A stretch of 64,000 bases of DNA from Blautia obeum ATCC 29174 (lineage in GTDB: Bacteria; Bacillota; Clostridia; Lachnospirales; Lachnospiraceae). Under the pieces are notes generated by a model. That model was not told the DNA's origin. It saw nothing but the letters and a program-made list of their open reading frames with translations, and did no database searches. The position numbers and the translations under genes are program-made. Below, piece by piece: positions 25,818-34,489 of the stretch (position 1 is its first letter; every line of letters begins with the position of its first letter). The stretch is from assembly GCF_025147765.1 (NCBI RefSeq), contig NZ_CP102265.1, positions 3,075,001-3,139,000 of the forward strand. Direction: 5' to 3'.

Positions 25818-26282
25818 TTATTTTGCCCTGATATGTACAGTCTCTGTTTCTTTTTTGTCATCTTCCAGTCCTCTGCATTCTTCACAGATTCCATAAAAAA
25901 CCGTTCTGCACGGATCCATGCGAAATCCGTGACTGTCCATCAGGTGCTGCTCCAGTTTAACCACATCCTCGCAGTGAAGATGAATCAGTTTTCCACATTT
26001 TTCACATTTGCAGTGGAAACAGGACATCTTGTGGCAATGCTCCTCCGCTCCAAGATATTCAAAACAGGCACTGCTCGTCCCATCCACGTTATACTTGGCA
26101 ACAAGCCTCTGTTCTACCATCTTCTCAAGATTACGATAAACTGTCGTTGTTCCGACATTGATTCCCTGCTCTTTGAAATAGGAGCAGACATCTGCGGCCG
26201 TCACATGTGTACCCTCTATCGTCTGAAGATAAGCCAGTATCTGTTTCATTTGTTTTGTCTGATAAGGTGCTTTCGTTCCCAT
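25818..26282 (-). CDS. zur: Fur-family zinc uptake regulator
   Basis: 154 residues from ATG 26282 (GAAGGAAG upstream); a longer frame upstream overlaps the operator and is unlikely to be used. The N-terminal winged helix (YQTKQMKQILAYL, TAADVCSYF, GTTTVYRNLEKM) is followed by the Fur dimerization/metal domain with HCHKMSCFHC (~83-92; shown without the flanks), CGKLIHLHCEDV and a C-terminal CEECRG, giving the two Cys pairs of a structural zinc site. It represses zinc uptake when zinc is plentiful. It is the first gene of the operon, so it is autoregulated by the palindromes at 26308-26370. Confidence 0.93.
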   Translation of the reverse strand: MGTKAPYQTKQMKQILAYLQTIEGTHVTAADVCSYFKEQGINVGTTTVYRNLEKMVEQRLVAKYNVDGTSSACFEYLGAEEHCHKMSCFHCKCEKCGKLIHLHCEDVVKLEQHLMDSHGFRMDPCRTVFYGICEECRGLEDDKKETETVHIRAK

Positions 26283-26307
26283 AATTTCTTCCTTCTTTTT
26301 ACCCAAA

Positions 26308-26370
26308 ATGAAAACCGTTTTCATATTATAGCACATTCTGATAGAGTGTCAATATGAAAACGGTTTTCAT
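26308..26370 (-). promoter_or_regulatory. Two Fur/Zur-type palindromic operators upstream of the zinc operon
   Basis: ATGAAAACCGTTTTCAT (26308-26324) and ATGAAAACGGTTTTCAT (26354-26370) are 8-1-8 palindromes differing only at the central base, with centres 46 bases apart. Their spacing would bracket the promoter of the minus-strand zur operon. The second copy lies between zur and the ptsI stop codon. The assignment to Zur is inferred from position. Confidence 0.75.
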
Positions 26371-26393
26371 TTTTGATATTTTTTCTTATTTAC

Positions 26394-28022
26394 TTATTCT
26401 TCTACTTTCATCTCGCGAACGATTTTACGAAGCTTCAGAACCATGGATGGTGCTACAGAGAGTTCATCCAGTCCCATACGTACAAACTGCTCGGTAAGAG
26501 TTGCATCTGCTCCAAGTTCTCCGCAGATACCTGCCCATTTACCACATTTATGCGCATTGTCCACAACCATCTGGATCATACGCAGGATTGCTTCATGATG
26601 TGGATTATAGAACTCATCCAGTTTTTCATTCTGGCGGTCAATTGCCAGTGTATACTGGGTCAGATCATTCGTTCCAATACTGAAGAAATCAACCATCTCT
26701 GCCAGTTTATCACTGATGATCGCTGCTGCCGGAGTCTCAATCATGATTCCCTGTTCCGGAATCTTATACTGAATCTCCTGTGCTTTCAACTCTTCTTCTA
26801 CTTCTGCTACGATCTCATAAATTTTCTTTACTTCTTCTGTAGAAGTAATCATCGGATACATGATAGAAAGATTTCCATAAACGGCTGCGCGGAGAAGTGC
26901 ACGAAGCTGAGTTTTGAAAATTTCCGGCTGTCTCAGACAAATACGGATTGCACGGTATCCCATAGCCGGGTTATCTTCATTACCAAGATTGAAATAATCT
27001 ACCTGTTTGTCGGCTCCGATATCCAATGTACGGATAATAACCTTCTTACCTGCCATCATCTGTACTGCCTGCTTGTAAGCCTGGAACTGTTCCTCCTCAG
27101 TAGGGAAATCGTTTCTTCCAAGATACAGGAATTCACTTCTGAAAAGTCCGATTCCGCCGGCATCATTTTCCATCACATAACCAATATCGCCAACGCTTCC
27201 AATGTTTGCATAAATATTAATCTTACGTCCGTCCAGAGTAATGTTTTCTTTGCCTTTGAGTTCCTGAAGAAGCTTCAGTTTCTCAGCTTCTTCCTGTATT
27301 TTGGTTTCAGTCTGTGCTTTTGTCTCTTCATCCGGGTCAAAAGTAACCATTCCCTGGAAACCGTCTACAACCGCTGTCACTCCACTCTGAAGAGCTTCCA
27401 GATCCATTTTTACTCCGATCAGTGCCGGAATATTCATCATACGCGCAAGAATCGCTGTATGAGAATTGGTAGATCCGTGAACTGTTACAAATGCAAGGAT
27501 CTTATCTTTGTCCATCTGGACTGTCTCACTTGGGCTGAGATCATCCGCTACAATTACAGATGGCTCGATTTCGCTTAAATCCACATCTCCCTGTCCACTT
27601 AAATTACGTACAAGACGTTCAGAGATATCTTTGATATCGGCAGAACGTGCTTTCATATAATCATCGTCCATGGAAGCAAACATCTCTGCGAAATTATCGC
27701 CGGTAACCGCAACCGCATACTCGGCATTGACCTGTTCTGTACGGATCATATTCTGGATTGCCTCCAGATAATCCTCATCCTCCAGCATCATCTGATGTAC
27801 TTCGAAGATTGCAGCACTGGCTTCGCCAACTTCTCTGACAGCCTTGTCATACAGTTTCTGCAGCTGTTCCTGAGATGCTTTTAATGCCTCATCCACACGT
27901 TTTACTTCTGCTTCTGTATCTTCGATACGGGTACGTTTTACCTGATAATCATTTTTCTTAAGAACCACGATCGGTCCCATCGCGATTCCTTTATATACAG
28001 ATTTTCCCTGAAAACACTGCAT
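26394..28022 (-). CDS. ptsI: PTS enzyme I (phosphoenolpyruvate-protein phosphotransferase)
   Basis: 542 residues, slightly short of the ~570 usual. It transfers phosphate from PEP to HPr. The phospho-His lies in HGSTNSHTAILARM (residues ~186-199); the family norm is GGxTSHTAI, so the preceding residues differ. Later signatures are GIGLFRSEFLYL, DIGADKQ, IGTNDLTQYTLAIDR and the active-site Cys in AGICGELGAD (~502-511). It is just downstream of ptsH (52-base gap), the normal phosphotransfer order. The PEP comes from glycolysis (enolase at 7.2 kb). Confidence 0.97.
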   Translation of the reverse strand: MQCFQGKSVYKGIAMGPIVVLKKNDYQVKRTRIEDTEAEVKRVDEALKASQEQLQKLYDKAVREVGEASAAIFEVHQMMLEDEDYLEAIQNMIRTEQVNAEYAVAVTGDNFAEMFASMDDDYMKARSADIKDISERLVRNLSGQGDVDLSEIEPSVIVADDLSPSETVQMDKDKILAFVTVHGSTNSHTAILARMMNIPALIGVKMDLEALQSGVTAVVDGFQGMVTFDPDEETKAQTETKIQEEAEKLKLLQELKGKENITLDGRKINIYANIGSVGDIGYVMENDAGGIGLFRSEFLYLGRNDFPTEEEQFQAYKQAVQMMAGKKVIIRTLDIGADKQVDYFNLGNEDNPAMGYRAIRICLRQPEIFKTQLRALLRAAVYGNLSIMYPMITSTEEVKKIYEIVAEVEEELKAQEIQYKIPEQGIMIETPAAAIISDKLAEMVDFFSIGTNDLTQYTLAIDRQNEKLDEFYNPHHEAILRMIQMVVDNAHKCGKWAGICGELGADATLTEQFVRMGLDELSVAPSMVLKLRKIVREMKVEE

Positions 28023-28074
28023 TCCTTTTCCTCCCTGAATTCAAATGTAAACTGATTCTGGTCGTTCCAGCGAA

Positions 28075-28332
28075 TTATAAGTTATTCTCAAAGAATTCTT
28101 TTAATGCAGCAGCTGCAGCTTCTTCATCAGCGCCTTCTGCTGTTACAGTAACAGTGTCACCCTGTTTTACACCAAGAGACATAAGCATCATAAGCTGTGT
28201 GAGTTTTTTTGTTTTGCCGTCTTTTGTGATGGTGCATTCAGATTCGAATTTTTTTGCTTCTTTTACAAGAAGTCCTGCCGGTCTTGCGTGGATTCCAAGT
28301 TCGTCTTTAATTGTATACTCAAATGTTTTCAT
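28075..28332 (-). CDS. ptsH: HPr phosphocarrier protein
   Basis: 85 residues, normal length. The phosphoryl-accepting His is in DELGIHARPAGLL (residue 15), which passes phosphate from enzyme I to sugar-specific EIIA domains such as that of PtsG. Aligned on the conserved MSLG that ends helix 2, the position of regulatory Ser46 (KSIMGVMSLG in Bacillus) is occupied by T-Q-L-M, so the serine phosphorylated by HPr kinase is missing. Upstream of ptsI, sharing a likely operon. Confidence 0.95.
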   Translation of the reverse strand: MKTFEYTIKDELGIHARPAGLLVKEAKKFESECTITKDGKTKKLTQLMMLMSLGVKQGDTVTVTAEGADEEAAAAALKEFFENNL

Positions 28333-28415
28333 AGTTTTGTTCTCCTTTTATATTATGTTTTTGTATTTATATTTATCCTACAGTTACCTTCGACAGTGAC
28401 ATTTAACTTTATATC

Positions 28416-29255
28416 TTACTCATTGATATCCGTATCTAACATTCTTTCCAGATGCATGGCAAGATATCCGATTTCAATGTCCGGAATCGGAAGCTTCAGG
28501 CTCTTTTCCATCTGACGGCAGATTCGCTCTGCTGCCATAAATGCTTCCGGGAACTTTACGGACATATATTCATTCAGATTCATTTTTAATTTCTCACCAT
28601 GGATTGCACGTGCTACCATATAGCGCACATGATTCATCAGACGATTGTATCCGAGTGACATGACGTCGATAGAATTTCCGGTTTCTTTCTCTACAAGAGA
28701 AATACATTCGCGGACTGTTCTGGCAATCTCCATTGCCTGGGAAACATTTTCATCTACGATGGCAGCATGCACATGCAGGGCGATATAGCCAATCTCATGT
28801 TCATCTATCTCCAACTGAAGTTTTTCCTTCAGAAGTTCCTGAATACAACTGGCTACTTTATATTCTTTATAAAACATAACACGGATGTCATCAGTCAGCG
28901 GGTTGCTGATCTGCTCTCCATTCTGAATGCGGCGGATCGCAAAGTCCAGATGATCTGCCATGGTAAAAAGAATTGTCCGGTCTACTTTGCCAAATTCCTG
29001 CTCCGCCTGATTCAGCACTTCGTTTGCAAACTCCAGACAAAGTGGTGAAACCGATTTGAGGATATCTTTTGCCTCTCCTCGCTCTGTCATTTCTTTCAAT
29101 GAATAAACCTTTGCTTCCGCAGTGACCGGAACAGTTTGTCCCACTTTCTTGCCAAAAGCAACTCCTTTTCCCATAACCAGACATTCCTGGTTATTTTCAT
29201 CCTGGATTCCCATAAAGGAATTATGATTTAAAATTTTTGCTATCCTGTACAACAT
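28416..29255 (-). CDS. glcT: BglG/LicT/GlcT-family transcriptional antiterminator
   Basis: 279 residues from ATG 29255 (GGGGAAGAG upstream). The N-terminal RNA-binding (CAT) domain begins MLYRIAKILNHNSFMGI. Two PTS-regulated PRD domains follow, with conserved histidines in MADHLDFAIRR (~115), EIGYIALHVHAA (~168-179), VMSLGYNRLMNHVRYMVAR-type helix (~205-222) and IGYLAMHLERM (~262-272). It sits directly after ptsG, and the ptsG leader has a matching antiterminator/terminator. It therefore most likely binds that leader when dephosphorylated. I use the glcT symbol by context, which sequence alone does not prove. Confidence 0.85.
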   Translation of the reverse strand: MLYRIAKILNHNSFMGIQDENNQECLVMGKGVAFGKKVGQTVPVTAEAKVYSLKEMTERGEAKDILKSVSPLCLEFANEVLNQAEQEFGKVDRTILFTMADHLDFAIRRIQNGEQISNPLTDDIRVMFYKEYKVASCIQELLKEKLQLEIDEHEIGYIALHVHAAIVDENVSQAMEIARTVRECISLVEKETGNSIDVMSLGYNRLMNHVRYMVARAIHGEKLKMNLNEYMSVKFPEAFMAAERICRQMEKSLKLPIPDIEIGYLAMHLERMLDTDINE

Positions 29256-29283
29256 CCGTATCTCTTCCCCATCCGGGTAGTTC

Positions 29284-31452
29284 TTACTGAAGAACCTCGA
29301 TTTCGAAAAGCGGCTCTCCTGCTTTGACCTGACCCTCATTTAACAGATGGATTCTCTGGTTATCCTCCAGCTCTGTACAAAGAACCGGTGATACAATAGA
29401 AGGTGCGTTTTTGCTCAGATAATCCAGATCCAGTTTCAGCATCGGATCTCCTTTCTTCACTTCCTGCCCGCTTTCTACCAGTGCCTCAAATCCCTCACCA
29501 TTCAGTTTTACAGTATCGATTCCCACATGAATCAGAAGACTGATTCCGGATTCTGTTACAAATCCAATTGCATGTTTTGTGTCAAAGACAAAGGCAACTT
29601 CTCCATCTTCAGGAGCACGTACATAAGGATCTTCCGGTGTAACTACCGCACCATCCCCCATCATCTTCTGGGCAAATGCCTCATCCGGTGCTGTAGAGAG
29701 CTCAGCCGCTACACCAGTGATCGGGCTGGAAATCACAATGCGGTCGACAACTTTCTGTCCGGCATCTTCTTTCTGCTCACTTACTTCCGGTGTTTCAACA
29801 CTTTCCGCCGGTGTTTCCAGAGTATCTGGTGCTGTTTCCAGATAATCCTCAAGATTTGATTTGATAACGGTAACATTTGGACCATAAATAACCTGTACGC
29901 CAAGTCCCTTATGAACCACACCTGATGCACCTGTTGCCTTTAAAATACCATCGTTTACCAGAGATGCATCCTTAACCGTACAACGAAGACGTGTTGCACA
30001 GCAGTCCACATCACTGATATTTTTCTTACCACCAAGACCTCTTGTGATTGCCTCGCTGACCGGATCAGAAGAACCAGCTTCAACAGCACCATTCTGTGCC
30101 TCTTTGCGGGCATTTACATCAGCCTTCGTATAAAGCTTTGTTTCTACATCATCATCCTCACGACCAGGCGTTTTGAAATCAAACTTTTTGATCATGAATT
30201 TGAAAATAAAATAATATAAAAAGAAATAAATAATACCAACCGGGATAACTCTCATCCAGCTTGTCTTTGCGTTTCCCTGAAGAATACCAAACAGGAAGAA
30301 ATCAAGGAATCCACCGGAGAAAGTAAGTCCTACGGCAATATTCAGCATATGTGCGATCATGTATGCGCTACCTGCCAGAACTACCTGAACAGCAAACAGT
30401 GCCGGAGCTACGAACAGGAATGAAAATTCCAGCGGCTCTGTAATTCCGGTTGCCATACATGCAAGCGCTGCAGACAGAAGAAGGCCTCCTGCCTGTTTTT
30501 TCTTCTCAGGTTTTGCACACTGATACATAGCCAGTGCAGCTCCCGGAAGACCGAAGATCATAAAAATAAATTCTCCGGAAAAATATCTTGTTGCATCAGC
30601 ACTGAAATGTGCAATATTTGCAGAATCAGCTAGCTGTGCAAAGAAAATATTCTGGCCGCCCTGTACCATCTGTCCTGCAACTTCCATTGTACCACCGACA
30701 GCAGTCTGCCAGAATGGCATATAAAATACATGATGAAGACCAAATGGAATCAGAGCACGTTTAATAAGTCCAAAAATCAGTGTTCCAACATAACCGGTTC
30801 CTGTTACAAGACCGCCCAGAGCGTAGATTCCGTTCTGAACTACCGGCCATACAAAATACAGAAGAATTCCCACAAACATATAGACGATCGTGGAAATGAT
30901 CGGAACGAAACGGGTACCTCCAAAAAATGACAGTGCATTCGGCAGCTGTATTCTGTAAAATTTATTATGCAGAGCTGCTACTCCAAGTCCTACGATAATA
31001 CCACCAAAAACGCCCATCTGCAGTGACTGGATACCGCAGACAGAAGTGATCGTTCCCTCAAGAACGGATTCTGCGATCTCTCCATTTGCAAGAATCTGTC
31101 CTGTAACTGTCAGCATCGCATTGATCGCTGTATTCATTACGAAAAATGCGATAACTGCTGATAAAGCTGCAACTTCTTTTTCTTTCTTTGCCATACCAAT
31201 TGCAACACCAACTGCAAAAATCAGTGGCAGGTTATTAAAGACTGCACTTCCTACGCTGTTCATGATCACCATCAGGGAATGAAGCAGTGTTCCGTCACCC
31301 AGAATCTTTGTCAGGCCATATGTCTCAATCGTTGTTGCATTGGTGAAAGAACTTCCGATACCAAGAAGAAGTCCGGCTACCGGAAGGATTGCGATCGGGA
31401 GCATGAAGCTTCGTCCAACTCGCTGTAAAACACCAAAAATCTTGTCTTTCAT
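29284..31452 (-). CDS. ptsG: PTS glucose-type transporter subunit IICBA
   Basis: 722 residues in the order IIC-IIB-IIA. The IIC membrane domain (~1-400, about ten helices) starts MKDKIFGVLQRVGRSFMLP and includes the GITEPLEFSFLFVAPALF segment. The IIB domain (~450-525) has the phosphocysteine in DVDCCATRLRC. The IIA domain (~560-720) has GDGAVVTPED and the phospho-His in LLIHVGIDTVKL (~645). It imports and phosphorylates glucose or a related sugar. The mRNA leader at 31547-31617 and the downstream antiterminator gene show transcriptional control by PTS activity. Confidence 0.96.
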   Translation of the reverse strand: MKDKIFGVLQRVGRSFMLPIAILPVAGLLLGIGSSFTNATTIETYGLTKILGDGTLLHSLMVIMNSVGSAVFNNLPLIFAVGVAIGMAKKEKEVAALSAVIAFFVMNTAINAMLTVTGQILANGEIAESVLEGTITSVCGIQSLQMGVFGGIIVGLGVAALHNKFYRIQLPNALSFFGGTRFVPIISTIVYMFVGILLYFVWPVVQNGIYALGGLVTGTGYVGTLIFGLIKRALIPFGLHHVFYMPFWQTAVGGTMEVAGQMVQGGQNIFFAQLADSANIAHFSADATRYFSGEFIFMIFGLPGAALAMYQCAKPEKKKQAGGLLLSAALACMATGITEPLEFSFLFVAPALFAVQVVLAGSAYMIAHMLNIAVGLTFSGGFLDFFLFGILQGNAKTSWMRVIPVGIIYFFLYYFIFKFMIKKFDFKTPGREDDDVETKLYTKADVNARKEAQNGAVEAGSSDPVSEAITRGLGGKKNISDVDCCATRLRCTVKDASLVNDGILKATGASGVVHKGLGVQVIYGPNVTVIKSNLEDYLETAPDTLETPAESVETPEVSEQKEDAGQKVVDRIVISSPITGVAAELSTAPDEAFAQKMMGDGAVVTPEDPYVRAPEDGEVAFVFDTKHAIGFVTESGISLLIHVGIDTVKLNGEGFEALVESGQEVKKGDPMLKLDLDYLSKNAPSIVSPVLCTELEDNQRIHLLNEGQVKAGEPLFEIEVLQ

Positions 31453-31546
31453 CTGACACTCTCCTTCTATATATTTGATAGAAGTGAGTACATATAAAAG
31501 GCCTTAAACAACCGGTTTTTGTTACTGTTTACAGCAACTTTTGTAC

Positions 31547-31617
31547 AAAAAAAGGCACTAATATACATAAACACTCCTAGTTATGTATAGTTAATGCCTC
31601 CTGAAATCGAGTTACAC
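31547..31617 (-). promoter_or_regulatory. ptsG leader: ribonucleic antiterminator overlapping an intrinsic terminator
   Basis: On the minus strand a RAT-like segment (31617-31590; GTGTAACTCG... GGAGGCATTA) resembles the GlcT/LicT target, and overlaps the 5' arm of a long terminator. GGCATTAACTATACATAA pairs with TTATGTATATTAGTGCC and then TTTTTTT (31598-31547). Binding of the BglG-type protein to the RAT would block the terminator. Confidence 0.65.
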
Positions 31618-31729
31618 ACTACAACTGATGAAAATATAACACGTCAGCCCAGAACTTGTCAACCCGCTATTTTATATTTTTACTGATTCTATTTTTACTG
31701 AATTACTGTCCACTCCGTTCACAGCAGCT

Positions 31730-32743
31730 TTACTGATACATAGCATTCAAAAACATTGGCTTAATCGCAACTACCTCATCATATTCTTCCTGCGATACTT
31801 TCACATCACTGTTCAATGCTTTGAGATCTTCCTTGACAATTTCAAGTGCCTGGCCTTTTTCTTCTGCACGTCCCTGTTCGATCACTCTCTGCATCCGTTT
31901 CAGTACCATCGGGTGAGCATATCTGGCAGGTACCGGAAAATCCGGATAACCTTTAACGTAATCTTCCATTTGCTTTCGTGCCTGTTCATCCTGGCTCATG
32001 ATTGCTTTTCGATTATTACGTGCCGTTGGCAGAACACTGAAACCGGCAAAGGTAAAAACAGCAGCGATACCAAACAAAAGAAAGTATACTGCAAAATCAT
32101 TGTGTACAATAAATGAATAAATTCCTGCCGCCACTGCTACAAATCCCAGCATAGTAATTGCCATTGCAACCCAGCGATAGCTTGGACTTGTGCACTGATA
32201 GGTCCGTCGTCTTCCCGCCGCCCGGCTCAGATTCTCACTTAACTGAGGTTTCTGGTCCAGGTAATCAATGGCCCTCTGAAGCTTTGCCACTTCTTTTTGT
32301 GACTGAGTGGTTATTTCCGGTCTGGAACGCAGCTCCCGTTCTTTCTCTGCTTTCTGCTTTTCCAGCTTCGCTTCCGCGGCCTCACTGAGCAGCCGTATCT
32401 GTGGCTGCTCAGCTGAAAGCAGTTTCAAAAGATCATCTACCTGATTTTCATATTTGAAATTGCATTGTTTCTGCTGTCCGTCATCATACTCCACAACCAG
32501 ATACGGAATACTGGCAAACATTCCTTTTCCAGAAAATCCACCCTTACTCATAGCCACGCGTTTAAAGACGCGTCGGACCGCCGTAAAAGGAATATAATAG
32601 CACCTGTCTACATAAAAGCTGTTCAGGTAAATTGCTTTCTTTCCGATCCCACAGGGGCCGACCTTACGACAGGATTTTCTGTCTTCCTCAAGTTCCGGTG
32701 CCGGAAGCTGAGATGTACTAAGTGGATGTGGTTTAAAAATCAT
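31730..32743 (-). CDS. Uncharacterised membrane protein with PH-like N-terminal part
   Basis: 337 residues from ATG 32743 (GAGGT, spacing 8). The first ~125 residues are soluble and beta-rich (IGKKAIYLNSFYVDRCYYIP, YLVVEYDDGQQKQCNF). A charged helix (~125-170) follows, then two transmembrane helices (VAMAITMLGFVAVAAGIYSF and DFAVYFLLFGIAAVFTFAGF), then a ~100-residue cytoplasmic tail with KGYPDFPVPARYAHPMV. I do not recognise a named family. The gene sits 26 bases after the cstA stop on the same strand and may be read from it. Confidence 0.7.
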   Translation of the reverse strand: MIFKPHPLSTSQLPAPELEEDRKSCRKVGPCGIGKKAIYLNSFYVDRCYYIPFTAVRRVFKRVAMSKGGFSGKGMFASIPYLVVEYDDGQQKQCNFKYENQVDDLLKLLSAEQPQIRLLSEAAEAKLEKQKAEKERELRSRPEITTQSQKEVAKLQRAIDYLDQKPQLSENLSRAAGRRRTYQCTSPSYRWVAMAITMLGFVAVAAGIYSFIVHNDFAVYFLLFGIAAVFTFAGFSVLPTARNNRKAIMSQDEQARKQMEDYVKGYPDFPVPARYAHPMVLKRMQRVIEQGRAEEKGQALEIVKEDLKALNSDVKVSQEEYDEVVAIKPMFLNAMYQ

Positions 32744-32769
32744 GATATCAGACCTCACTTAAAATAGTT

Positions 32770-34266
32770 TCAGGCAGCTGCATGTTTCTTCGCTGCGCGA
32801 AGGAAAATAACAAGAAGTACGATTGCAAAAATAATACCTATCGGATAAGCTACAGCTGTATTATAAACAACTGCGCCTTCTGCCGTTTTGGAATTGATCA
32901 GACCGCCAAGACATTCCGGTGCAAGGATGAAATATGTACTGGAAACTGCACTCATAAAAGTGGCCGGAACTGCTGTGATCCAGAAGTTTTTCTTTTCACT
33001 TACCAGATACATGGATGCTGCCCAGAGAACGATCATTGCAAGTGTCTGGTTTGTCCAGCTAAAATAACGCCAGATAACTGTATAGTCAATTGCGCCAACT
33101 GCATTACCAATACCAAGAACAGCGCCAACACCAAGAACCGGAATACAAAGTTTCAGTCTGTTAGCGTATCTTCCCTGATCAATATGGAACCAGTCAGACA
33201 GAGTAAGTCTTGCTGAACGGAAAGCCGTATCACCTGAAGTAATAGGACATACAACAACACCGATCATCGCAAGTGCAATACCAACACCACCCATTGTCTT
33301 GGAACATACATCATAGATAGCTGCTGACTGGCCACCGGAAAGAATTTCTGCAAGACCTGTATTCAATCCGCCTGTAACTTTATAAAGAGCACATCCGGCT
33401 GCTGCCCAGATCAGTGCAATGATACCTTCTGCAACCATTGCACCATAAAATACAAAGTGACCCTGTTTCTCACTCTTCATACAACGAGCCATCAATGGTG
33501 ACTGAGTAGAATGGAAACCGGAGATTGCACCACAGGCTACAGTGATAAACATAAAGCTCCAGATTGGTGTTCCTGCCGGATGCATACTGTACATATGACT
33601 CCAGATTTCAGGAATCGTAAATTCAGGATTTGTATAGATTCCTATGATAACACCAACTGCCATAATGATCAGGCAGAGACCAAATACCGGGTAAATCTTA
33701 CCGATGATCTTATCAATGGAAATAAATGTTGCAATAAAATAATACACTAAAATAAGAATAAGCCAGAACAGTGTAGTGGTAAGAATACCTGACAGTCCGC
33801 CATTCTTACACAGGGTAACGATCAGACCTGCCGGACCTACTGCAAAAACAGTACCAACCATGATCAGGAGCACTACTGAAAATACTCGCATGATGTTCTG
33901 CATAACACCGCCGAGGTATTTACCTGTAAATTCTGCTACTGAGCTTCCGGAATTACGTTCGCTGATCATTCCAGAGAAGTAGTCATGAACACCGCCGGCA
34001 AAAATTGTACCAAACGTGATCCAGAGAAATACGATTGGTCCCCACAATGCACCCTGCATCGCACCAAAAATAGGTCCCAATCCTGCAATGTTAAGAAGCT
34101 GTACAAGGAACAGTTTCCACTGTGGCATCACTACATAATCCACTCCGTCGTTGATGCTTACCGCCGGGGTTTCACGATCATCCGGTCCAAAAGTGTTATC
34201 AACGACCTTACCATAGGTAAAGTAACCGATAATCAGAAGTGCCAGACATAAAATAAAACTGATCAT
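32770..34266 (-). CDS. cstA: Carbon starvation protein CstA family transporter
   Basis: 498 residues with about 13-15 transmembrane segments. The family start GKVVDNTFGPDDRETPA is followed by the conserved LLNIAGLGPIFGAMQGALWG (residues ~57-76), GGVHDYFSGMIS, the ACGAISGFHSTQSP helix and GDTAFRSARL. It is close to the shorter CstA/BtsT members that import peptides or pyruvate. The cell location is the cytoplasmic membrane. It stands alone except for the unknown membrane protein gene downstream. Confidence 0.93.
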   Translation of the reverse strand: MISFILCLALLIIGYFTYGKVVDNTFGPDDRETPAVSINDGVDYVVMPQWKLFLVQLLNIAGLGPIFGAMQGALWGPIVFLWITFGTIFAGGVHDYFSGMISERNSGSSVAEFTGKYLGGVMQNIMRVFSVVLLIMVGTVFAVGPAGLIVTLCKNGGLSGILTTTLFWLILILVYYFIATFISIDKIIGKIYPVFGLCLIIMAVGVIIGIYTNPEFTIPEIWSHMYSMHPAGTPIWSFMFITVACGAISGFHSTQSPLMARCMKSEKQGHFVFYGAMVAEGIIALIWAAAGCALYKVTGGLNTGLAEILSGGQSAAIYDVCSKTMGGVGIALAMIGVVVCPITSGDTAFRSARLTLSDWFHIDQGRYANRLKLCIPVLGVGAVLGIGNAVGAIDYTVIWRYFSWTNQTLAMIVLWAASMYLVSEKKNFWITAVPATFMSAVSSTYFILAPECLGGLINSKTAEGAVVYNTAVAYPIGIIFAIVLLVIFLRAAKKHAAA

Positions 34267-34489
34267 TTAAATCCCTCCCTCTACTGCAATTCGCAGTTGT
34301 CATAATTTTGTCAAAGTATGGCAGATCAGCTTACCATACACTCTGCTTAGCAATTATTATTATAAAACTTCTCGTTTAAAAAACAATAGTTATTGTTAAA
34401 TTTGTCTATTATTCTTATAAATATACAGGAATATTGTATACAATTTTATTTGTCTATTCCATAACATCTTTGTTATTTATTTATCATAT

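Noticed and set aside
26373..27578. Long open frame on the plus strand opposite ptsI
   Set aside because: No ribosome site or promoter, composition typical of a reverse-strand shadow, and ptsI is fully supported.
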